From the NCBI RefSeq assembly GCF_900106805.1, contig NZ_FNNP01000004.1:204495-268494 (forward strand): a DNA stretch of 64,000 nucleotides, given 5' to 3'. Positions 57,675 to 64,000 of the stretch are shown here, in pieces. Both the position numbers and the translations under genes were made by a program. Source of the DNA: Ruegeria halocynthiae. Lineage in GTDB: Bacteria > Pseudomonadota > Alphaproteobacteria > Rhodobacterales > Rhodobacteraceae. Within the stretch, counting starts at the first letter, position 1. Each line of letters starts with the position of its first letter. The notes under the pieces are model-generated. The model was not told where the DNA came from and searched no databases. It saw only the letters and a program-made list of their open reading frames with translations.

Positions 57675-58757
57675 ATGAGCTCTGGTCATCCTGATGGCGC
57701 CCCGCCCCGCTCTGTTTCTTTGGTGAAGATAGCGGCGGTTTTGATCATCCTTGCCACCCTTGGCCTGTTGTTTCTGCAGAAAAAGCAAAAAACTTGGATC
57801 GTTGCGTGCTCGGACACAGCGGGCGAACCGGAGCATGTCCTTGCTGCCTGTGATCAGGCACTGAGATGGGCGGTTCGTAAGCCCGCTGCACGGTCGTTGA
57901 TGTATCGACATAAAATGCGGGTGTACCTGGCGCGCAACCACTTGGGCGCTGCGGTGCGCGAGGCCGACCTGGCTATCGAAGAACACCCTGAAAGCCGCGT
58001 ACCCTGGCAGTGGAAGGCTATGACGCTCGCTCGGGCCAAAGAATACCCGGCAGCGATGGAGGCGATCGAGGCAGCGCTCGCACGCGCGCCGGGAGACGAC
58101 TATTCGCTGGAAACGAAAGCCAAGCTGTTACAGAAGATGGATCGGCTGGAAGATGTGGAGCCGCTGGTGGAGGCAGCTGTTGCGCAGTACGAAATGGGAT
58201 CGTGGGCTTGGAACTACGCAGGCTATTTCAGGTTGAAGAGTAAAGAGTACAAGTCGTCGGCATAGACATTTGCCGAAGCCATGAGACTGGATTTGACCGA
58301 CGATTACAGTCGACGGAAATTCTTTGAGGCCTGCGTGGCTGCCGGATCCGATTGCCCGGCCTTGTTTAGCGAAAAGCGCAGTGACTACCCGGTTCTAAAC
58401 TGCAGAATTGCGATTGAAAACTGGGGTGATCTGTATCCCCAGCTTGCTGAGGAGCTATTGGCTGATACGGGGTATGAGACGATGACCGAGCTGTCAGAGA
58501 AAGGCGGGGAGCCGTTCAGGTATATTTTCCAAGCGATCTATCTTGGCCCGGCAATGGATGTGATGTCGAACTATCCTGCGGACTCAGCCGAGGAATTTGT
58601 CACTAATGAGCGGGTCTTTGACTGTGTATACGGCGGTAAGTTTGTATTCCCGGATGGGTATATCGACGACGGGGATCTGAAGCTCGCAAACAAGAACCTC
58701 TTCAGCCCCGAGGTGCGCCAGAACCTGATTGATCTGGCGCACACCGCTTTGAACTAG
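57675..58757 (+). pseudogene. TPR-like membrane-anchored protein split by an in-frame amber codon
   Basis: Codons 1-196 (57675-58262) encode an N-terminal membrane helix (about 16-34) and helical repeats of TPR character (VLAACDQAL, HLGAAVREADLAIEEHP, EYPAAMEAIEAALARAPGD). The frame meets TAG at 58263-58265, then continues open in the same frame to 58757 (TFAEAMRLDLTDDYSRRKF...). The residues on both sides of the stop form a natural TPR helix pair, so a single sense codon was changed to TAG, or the base call is wrong. The C-terminal part has two CxxC-like cysteines spread around a helical region and no recognised domain. The two halves might be expressed separately via ATG 58281. Confidence 0.7.
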
Positions 58758-58795
58758 AACGCCACCGCTGACTTGGCCAGCCTGTCGTAGCTTAG

Positions 58796-59938
58796 CTAAT
58801 CAAGATGATCCACAATCTGCAAATGCTGCACCAGCGTGTCGATCTCGGACATCCAATCGCGCACCAGTTTCGGATCGCTCGGTGCGGCGTGGACGCCTGC
58901 GGGAATTGCTCGGTTCAGGACGGCCTCGACCGCCAATGACACCGGGATGGATACCAGACGCGCCATCGCGGTGCCGCGTGCGTCCCCCCACGCATCCATG
59001 ACATAAGTCTTGTGCCAGACTTCAACGCCGCCTGCCTCGGCCTTCAGCCCTACGCACAGAACCACGCGGTCGGATTCTCCCTCGTCATAGGCATTATCGG
59101 CCCAGAACTGATCCGACATCTCTTTCAGGCGCGCATCGCCTTCAGGACCCGAAAGCGTTTCGATCTCAGTGAACACGTCCGACCATGCGTCGGCCCAACC
59201 GTTCAGGCGCAGGGTGCCACGGACGAATTCCTTGACGGTCCAGTGATCCTCGAACTGGTATTCGGCCATAAAGGGCAGCGAGTCGCGGTTCGGGTAGACC
59301 TCGAAACTTTCGGGCGTCGGCAAGGGGGCGATATAGCTGGTGATCGCGTCCCATGGGCGTGTAACGTCAAGCGGGGCGAAATTGCGGATCGATTTCGACG
59401 GCGAACGCAGCGCCTTGAGTACCCCCAATGGCGACCAGCTGAATTTGTAGCGGAACGGGTTCGGGTTCTTGGGTATACCCCCGCAATAAGAGATGAAACT
59501 CAGGTGGTTTTGCGGATCGAACGCGTCCGAGGCGCGGTAGTCGGCGACCAGCGCGTGCGCCATCAGGTGATCTATCCCCGGGTCCAACCCGACTTCGTTG
59601 ACCAATGCCACGCCGGCTTCCCGAGCCATGCTGTCCAATCCGCGCATTTCGGGCGCGATGTAGGAGGATGAGACAAAGTTGGCCTCTTTCGATATCGCCA
59701 GTTCGGCCAGCGGCACGTGCCAGTCGCCCGGTAGCATGGAAACGATCACGTCGCCCTTCTCAAGCACCGTGTCCAAGGCGTCGATGTCGAAGGCATGGAT
59801 GTCGTCGGTTAGATCTCCGACCTCGGTTTTGGCCTTCTCGATGGTTCGGTTCCAGACGGTAACCTTGTGCCCGCCTTCAATCAGGCGGCGCAGGCCGGGA
59901 ATAGCCGACAGGCCGGTGCCACACCAGTGAATCGTCAT
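58796..59938 (-). CDS. Saccharopine dehydrogenase family protein (Lys9-like, glutamate-forming)
   Basis: The 380-residue product has an N-terminal Rossmann fold (MTIHWCGTGLSAIPGLRRLI), the AEMR-like segment SSSYIAPEMRGLD at about 90 and the conserved NEVGLDPGIDHLMA at about 114-127, which marks saccharopine reductases/dehydrogenases of the Lys9/SDH type. With the upstream gene it could convert saccharopine to alpha-aminoadipate semialdehyde and glutamate in lysine catabolism. It lies 3 bp after the Lys1-like gene. It is the last gene of the operon. Confidence 0.82.
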   Translation of the reverse strand: MTIHWCGTGLSAIPGLRRLIEGGHKVTVWNRTIEKAKTEVGDLTDDIHAFDIDALDTVLEKGDVIVSMLPGDWHVPLAELAISKEANFVSSSYIAPEMRGLDSMAREAGVALVNEVGLDPGIDHLMAHALVADYRASDAFDPQNHLSFISYCGGIPKNPNPFRYKFSWSPLGVLKALRSPSKSIRNFAPLDVTRPWDAITSYIAPLPTPESFEVYPNRDSLPFMAEYQFEDHWTVKEFVRGTLRLNGWADAWSDVFTEIETLSGPEGDARLKEMSDQFWADNAYDEGESDRVVLCVGLKAEAGGVEVWHKTYVMDAWGDARGTAMARLVSIPVSLAVEAVLNRAIPAGVHAAPSDPKLVRDWMSEIDTLVQHLQIVDHLD

Positions 59939-59941
59939 CGC

Positions 59942-60997
59942 TCAGATTCCTTCGATATGAGTTTCATAAGTTGCTTCTGCCCGTGCCCAGACACCCTTGT
60001 CCAGATCGGTCAGGCTCAGCAGTGAGGGCAGCAATTGCGCGGCGTAGTCTTCCGAGCTTTCGACCGGAAGCATCGAAGGCAGGTTGTCGATCGCCATCAC
60101 GTCCATCACCGGGTCGGTGGCGACACGCAGCGTGGGGGCGTCCCATGTGGTGGCGCGGTCGTAAACCGGTACCGGGTTGTAATCGCTATCCGGATCGCAA
60201 GCGACATCACCGATGGCGGTTAGTTTGCGCGTAGCAGTGAGCGCTGAGCGTGGAACAAAGACTGGCGTACCCGGGCGCGCGAAGATGCAGTTCAGGAATA
60301 GGTTATGGTCCAGGATTTCGGGGAAGGGACCGCCACTGGCAGTTTCAGCCATGTCCCATTTGGTGACTGCGACACCCATCGCTTCGCACAGATCAGCGGC
60401 GCCTGCGCCCACACGACCCAACGCACCAATAACGATAGCGCGGGGGCGGTCGGCGCCGGTGGCGTCCAGCTCGGCCAGCAGCTCTGCATTCAGCGTGTCT
60501 TTGCCCGCATAGACCCCGACCGGCGGGCATTCCGCATCCCGTTGTTGAGCCGCCCAAGTCTTGAGCGTCACAGCCGCACCTGCATACCCGGCCCAATAGC
60601 CAAAGGCCGCGACCCGGCGGCCGTCCTCATCCACCAGGTACTCCAAATCATAGAGAGTGCCACCGCCAGCCTTGAACCGCTGCAGGAGTGCGCGACCGGA
60701 ATGCTGACCCTTATAGGCATGGCCGAACATGATGTGGCGATGGGGCAAGGGAGTGCCGTCTTCGGGCAATTCCTTGAGGCCGAAGATGATGGCGTCCAGC
60801 GGAGCCTTGGGCCAGGAGTTCTCGGCCGCGATCTCGCAACCTGCATTCTTGTAGCTTTCAATCGGGATCGCACGGACATGGCTTTCCTCGACCGTCACGC
60901 GGATACCGACCGCGATAAGCGCGGCGGCACCTTCGGGGGTCAATCCAACCCGTTCCTCGTTCGGGCGCTGCTCTGCCCGGACCCAGAGATGTGTCAT
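59942..60997 (-). CDS. Saccharopine dehydrogenase (Lys1/lysine-2-oxoglutarate reductase-like)
   Basis: The 351-residue product begins THLWVRAEQRPNEERVGLTPEG and has IIFGLKELPEDGTPLPHRHIMFGHAYKGQ at about 70-98, the pattern of NAD-dependent saccharopine dehydrogenase (lysine-forming)/LKR proteins of the alanine-dehydrogenase fold. In a catabolic setting it would join lysine with 2-oxoglutarate. Bacterial saccharopine pathways are known from roseobacters. It is encoded between a GST gene and the second saccharopine enzyme in one operon. Confidence 0.88.
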   Translation of the reverse strand: MTHLWVRAEQRPNEERVGLTPEGAAALIAVGIRVTVEESHVRAIPIESYKNAGCEIAAENSWPKAPLDAIIFGLKELPEDGTPLPHRHIMFGHAYKGQHSGRALLQRFKAGGGTLYDLEYLVDEDGRRVAAFGYWAGYAGAAVTLKTWAAQQRDAECPPVGVYAGKDTLNAELLAELDATGADRPRAIVIGALGRVGAGAADLCEAMGVAVTKWDMAETASGGPFPEILDHNLFLNCIFARPGTPVFVPRSALTATRKLTAIGDVACDPDSDYNPVPVYDRATTWDAPTLRVATDPVMDVMAIDNLPSMLPVESSEDYAAQLLPSLLSLTDLDKGVWARAEATYETHIEGI

Positions 60998-61011
60998 CGT
61001 ATTTCCTTTTG

Positions 61012-61626
61012 TCAGAGCATTCCGGCTGTGCGCACCGCCTGAATGGATGGTCGCGCTTCCATCGCTTTTCGGAACGCCAAAATCTTGGGAAAAGCCGAGA
61101 CGTCAACGCCGTCGCCTTCCAGCCAACTGCAGACCACGTACAGATATGCGTCGGCCAGCGAAAATGCCTCACCCAATACAAAAGGTCCGCGTAGTCCGTT
61201 GGAACAGATATAGGCGCATGATGCCGTCATCGTCTGCGCGACCTTGACTTTCATATCCTTCCAGCTGGATTTCTGATCAGCCCAACGGTGCCCGCGCAGC
61301 TTGTGGGCGTGGTTCACATGCATGGTCGAGGCGAGATAATACATAACTTCTCGCATCCGCGCAGCCATGACCGGATCGGCGGGTACCAGCCCGGTACTGG
61401 GCGCCCTAGCCGCAACATATTCCAGCAGCGCCCCGGTTTCTGTCAAAATGCCGCCGTCAACCACCAGCGCCGGAACCCGGCCCTTGGGGTTGATCTGCTT
61501 GTAGGCGGGTTTGGTCTGCTCACCGCCGGCAAAATCCAGCTGGATCGCGTCATAATCCAGCCCGGACTCATGCAGAGCGATGGCAACGGCGACCGAGATG
61601 GTACGGGGTGCATAATATAGCTGCAT
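61012..61626 (-). CDS. Glutathione S-transferase family protein
   Basis: The 204-residue product has the thioredoxin-like N-terminal domain (MQLYYAPRTISVAVAIAL, then NPKGRVPALVVDGGILTET at about 45-64) and the helical C-terminal domain ending with FSLADAYLY. The activity and substrate are unknown. It lies between the histidine-phosphatase-like gene and the saccharopine dehydrogenase genes, 15-16 bp from each, suggesting a link to detoxifying a lysine-pathway semialdehyde. That is inference. Confidence 0.87.
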   Translation of the reverse strand: MQLYYAPRTISVAVAIALHESGLDYDAIQLDFAGGEQTKPAYKQINPKGRVPALVVDGGILTETGALLEYVAARAPSTGLVPADPVMAARMREVMYYLASTMHVNHAHKLRGHRWADQKSSWKDMKVKVAQTMTASCAYICSNGLRGPFVLGEAFSLADAYLYVVCSWLEGDGVDVSAFPKILAFRKAMEARPSIQAVRTAGML

Positions 61627-61641
61627 CAGGAACCTCCGAGG

Positions 61642-62292
61642 TTACAGGTGGGTCTGCGCAAAATGTCGGTCAGGCGCTTCCAGATGGGGGATCGCGTTGA
61701 ACAGTACCGGGCTTAGTTGCGCGCCAATCGGGTGCAGACGATGCATCGACGTGTTCATGATGGCAAGAGCCACACGCGCCATCGACGGGATGTCCAGCCC
61801 CATAGCCTGCCGCACGACCATTGATATCAACCCGCCCGAGGTCACAACAATCGCCGGGCCGCCGTCGGTTCCAATCTCGTGCAACGCATCTGAAACCCGG
61901 GTTTCGAATGCGTTGAAAGTTTCCGGAGCATTGTCGATCTCGCCATTGGCCCAGGCGGCAAAGGTTCGGGGCAGATGCTCCACGAAACCCTCGCGATCGG
62001 TTGGAATCGTTACTCCGTGCTGATCCTGAAACAGCTGCGCGAGGGTGAAGTATTCGATCTCGTTCAACCGCGCGTCGCGGACGGGCGATGGCAAGGCCAT
62101 GCTTGCGGCGGTCTCCACATGCCGGGTCAGGGTACCGCAATAGACCCGCGGATGATGAGCCCGTGTATCCTTCAGGTGCGCACCCAACCACCGGGCCTGC
62201 TGATGGCCCAGCTCACTGAGCTTGTCATAGTTCGTCTCGTCTCGTGCGGTTGTGTTGGCCTGCCCGTGACGCACCAGTGTGATATGTGACAT
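61642..62292 (-). CDS. Histidine phosphatase superfamily protein lacking the second catalytic His
   Basis: A 216-residue protein of the phosphoglycerate mutase-like fold. The N-terminal LVRHGQAN provides R8 and the nucleophilic H9, and R57 follows in GTLTRHVET. The C-terminal motif normally containing the second His (VxHGG) reads VVTSGGLIS with S152 in that position. Activity is therefore uncertain; the protein may be a specialised phosphatase or non-catalytic. It is the first gene of an operon with a GST and two saccharopine dehydrogenases. Confidence 0.8.
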   Translation of the reverse strand: MSHITLVRHGQANTTARDETNYDKLSELGHQQARWLGAHLKDTRAHHPRVYCGTLTRHVETAASMALPSPVRDARLNEIEYFTLAQLFQDQHGVTIPTDREGFVEHLPRTFAAWANGEIDNAPETFNAFETRVSDALHEIGTDGGPAIVVTSGGLISMVVRQAMGLDIPSMARVALAIMNTSMHRLHPIGAQLSPVLFNAIPHLEAPDRHFAQTHL

Positions 62293-62421
62293 GTCGATCC
62301 CTCTTGCGCTTAGGTCTTAGGGCAGGTTCAGGGCCGGTGCCAGTGCGGTTTCGTGCACGACAGAAAAAACCCCTATGAGAGTTGCGGTTTATAGCTATGG
62401 TCGGGCATCAAAGGGGGCGCC

Positions 62422-63615
62422 ATGGCTGTCAATCACACCCGTTTTTTGGCCGATCTGCACAAACTGCGCACATTCGGAGCTTCGGGCATAGGCAAAGGCG
62501 TTGTGCGACCTGCCTACTCCGAGGCTGATATTGCCGCGCGCCGATGGCTGGCCGGGCGGATGTCGGATGCTGGCCTGACACCGCATTTCGATCCGGTCGG
62601 CAATCTGTTCGGTCTGGCTGAGGGGCCTTCGCTGCTGATGGGCTCACACTCCGACAGCCAGCCCGAAGGAGGTTGGCTGGATGGCGCGCTGGGCGTCATC
62701 GCCGCGCTGGAGATCGCGCGCTCCGGTGACTGGCCCGTCTCGGTCGTCAGCTTTCAGGATGAAGAGGGGCGATTCGGGGTCACCACCGGGTCGGCGGTCT
62801 GGTCAGGCGGGTTGCCTCTGGAAAAAGCGGATGATCTGATCGACGGCGCAGGCGTCAGTTTTGGTGCGGCGCGGTCCTCGATGGCTGACCTGTCGCAGGA
62901 TTTCATCGACCCTGCCTGCTTCCATGGCTTCATCGAGATGCATATCGAGCAAGGCCCCGCATTGGATGTGGCTGGTGAACGGATCGGGGTGGTCACCGAT
63001 ATCGTCGGCATCCGAGATATGGTTGTCACCTTCGAAGGGCAGCAGAACCACGCCGGAACCACGCCAATGCACCTGCGTCGCGATGCGTTTCAGGCTCTTT
63101 CTCTGTTCAACGCGCGGCTCAACGAGCGTTTTCAGAATGTAGTAACGCCACAAACGGTCTGGACCATAGGGCGGGTCGATCTGCATCCGAATGCATCGTC
63201 TATCGTGCCGGGGCGGGCGAGGTTCTCAATGCAATGGCGCGATGGTGATGGTGACCGGCTGGCGCGCATGGAAGAGATCATCCGTACCACTGCGCAGCAG
63301 GTGGCCGAGGAACAGGGCATGATGTTGGAATATGGCCCTATGCTGGGTTTGGAGCCCGTCAGCATGGACATGACCTTGCGCAATGCGCTGGAAACCGGTG
63401 CGCAGGCCGTCGCGCCGGACAACTGGCGCCCGATGCCGTCCGGGGCACTGCACGACGCTACCAATGTCTCGCGCTTGATGCCGGTTGCTATGTTGTTTGT
63501 GCCCTCGATCAACGGAATCAGCCATGATTTCGCCGAGGACACGGCTGAGGATGATCTGGTCACCGGTCTGCGCGTATTGGACCATGCGGTTCGGTCTTTG
63601 CGCAGTTCGGCATAG
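62422..63615 (+). CDS. M20 family amidohydrolase (hydantoinase/carbamoylase/allantoate type)
   Basis: A 397-residue metal-dependent hydrolase. Ligand motifs are [20 protein letters not shown] (His and Asp, about 72-91), QDEEGRFGV (Glu, about 113), EMHIEQGP (His, about 173) and ISHDFAEDT (His, near 370). The family splits carbamoyl or ureido bonds of N-carbamoyl-amino acids, allantoate or ureidoglycolate. Exact substrate unknown. ATG 62422 follows a GGGGGC site. It is divergent from the saccharopine operon. Confidence 0.88.
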   Translation: MAVNHTRFLADLHKLRTFGASGIGKGVVRPAYSEADIAARRWLAGRMSDAGLTPHFDPVGNLFGLAEGPSLLMGSHSDSQPEGGWLDGALGVIAALEIARSGDWPVSVVSFQDEEGRFGVTTGSAVWSGGLPLEKADDLIDGAGVSFGAARSSMADLSQDFIDPACFHGFIEMHIEQGPALDVAGERIGVVTDIVGIRDMVVTFEGQQNHAGTTPMHLRRDAFQALSLFNARLNERFQNVVTPQTVWTIGRVDLHPNASSIVPGRARFSMQWRDGDGDRLARMEEIIRTTAQQVAEEQGMMLEYGPMLGLEPVSMDMTLRNALETGAQAVAPDNWRPMPSGALHDATNVSRLMPVAMLFVPSINGISHDFAEDTAEDDLVTGLRVLDHAVRSLRSSA

Positions 63616-63905
63616 GGCATGGGGAAAATGTCAATTTTCCAGCTATTTGCTTTGATGCTGGTAGGGCGTATCAGGTCTGTTTCGCACACGGCTCAACATG
63701 GTCTTATTGGTTCTGCACAAGGAGTGTTGCCTAACGAAAAAAGGTTTCCTATAGGAATATTATTGATGTATGCGTCCGTATGCAGACCTGCCATGGCAGA
63801 GGTGAGTTAGCAAAATTCGGGGCTGAATCGTTGCATTTTGTGCAGCTTGAGTCAGACTGACAGGTATGAGTTCCGGCCATTAACTGCAGAAAAAAGGTGC
63901 CCGCC
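63616..63905. other. Intergenic region before gcvT
   Basis: About 290 bp. It holds a GGAAAAT/ATTTTCC hairpin (63623-63640) just after the M20 stop that may end its transcript. The rest is a plain promoter/leader region. No glycine-riboswitch core motifs were found, and a 63-codon frame starting at 63619 has no support. Confidence 0.5.
63623..63640. terminator. Hairpin after the M20 gene
   Basis: GGAAAAT-GTCA-ATTTTCC forms a seven-pair stem. Its core resembles that of the longer hairpin at 31545-31579 (GAAAAT...GTC...ATTTTC). Confidence 0.5.
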
Positions 63906-64000
63906 ATGACATCCATAAAACGCACGCCGTTGCACTCCCTTCATGTTGAGTTGGGGGGTAAGTTGGTTGATTTTGCGGGCTGGGAGATGCCTGTGCAGTA
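63906..64000 (+). CDS. gcvT: Aminomethyltransferase, glycine cleavage T protein (5' end only)
   Basis: The 31 codons visible begin [19 protein letters not shown], then [13 protein letters not shown]. This is the conserved N-terminus of GcvT, the tetrahydrofolate-dependent subunit of the glycine cleavage system. The rest lies beyond the window. ATG 63906 follows AAAAAAGGTG. The motif distinguishes it from the related DMSP demethylase DmdA, which starts differently. Confidence 0.85.
   Translation, partial: MTSIKRTPLHSLHVELGGKLVDFAGWEMPVQ

Noticed and set aside
63616..63905. Glycine riboswitch upstream of gcvT
   Set aside because: The region is the right place, but the conserved aptamer cores were not found on reading the leader; only a hairpin next to the M20 gene is visible.

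Overview
The window is ordinary chromosome from a high-GC alphaproteobacterium, most likely a marine Rhodobacteraceae of the Roseobacter group (Ruegeria/Leisingera-like). The evidence is family content: a ChrR-type zinc/cupin anti-sigma factor with its group-11 RpoE, DUF3035 and DUF1674 proteins, Hint-domain and RTX proteins, a VPLPA-CTERM surface protein, a bacterial two-domain ALDH16-like enzyme, and a saccharopine-type lysine catabolic pair. No tRNA, rRNA, insertion sequence, prophage or CRISPR array was recognised. The assignment rests on reading translations, not on a database search.

Layout. 1-4.0 kb: the 5' end of sfsA, then a tight operon of a CinA-like protein, an acetyltransferase, an AhpD-like protein and an OmpA-type protein, followed by a DUF2189 membrane protein. 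4.0-16.6 kb: short units including a LysR regulator, a DUF4399 protein, a ribbon-helix-helix/HxxH small-protein pair, fadH, rppH, a PfkB kinase with nth, an Ada-like methyltransferase, an aldehyde dehydrogenase, a 1-Cys peroxiredoxin and a Hint-domain protein. 16.8-30.7 kb: the translation/RNA genes rbfA, truB, rpsO and pnp, all on the minus strand. They are interleaved with other genes, and rpsO and pnp are separated by about 7.5 kb holding a LysR-sulfatase-BCCT locus and a VPLPA-CTERM beta-helical surface protein.

30.7-34.3 kb: dapB, then a convergent pair that matches the TmpA/TmpB phosphonate oxygenases (a gamma-butyrobetaine-hydroxylase-like Fe/2-oxoglutarate enzyme and a PhnZ-like HD-domain di-iron oxygenase) with a divergent LysR regulator. 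This is the most interesting catabolic system in the window; the expected products are glycine betaine and phosphate. 34.3-43.0 kb: sdhAF4-like, then rsmB, a heparinase II/III protein, purH, lspA, a DUF3035 lipoprotein and two M16 peptidase-family proteins in one long plus-strand run. 43.2-47.4 kb: deoC, an ALDH16-like dehydrogenase and an SDR enzyme on the minus strand.

47.5-51.5 kb: a four-gene Mn/Zn ABC importer preceded by a promoter with two Fur/Mur-like boxes. 51.7-57.5 kb: mutL (with the endonuclease motif), rmuC, then the rpoE-chrR singlet-oxygen module with a divergent DUF1365 gene, and a DUF3775 gene. 57.7-58.8 kb: a TPR-like gene split by an in-frame amber codon. 58.8-62.3 kb: a minus-strand operon of a histidine-phosphatase-like protein, a GST and two saccharopine dehydrogenases. 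62.4 kb to the end: an M20 amidohydrolase and the 5' end of gcvT. A theme running through the window is small nitrogen and quaternary-amine metabolism: the predicted betaine-yielding TmpAB, a BCCT transporter, lysine catabolism, an M20 amidohydrolase and the glycine cleavage system.
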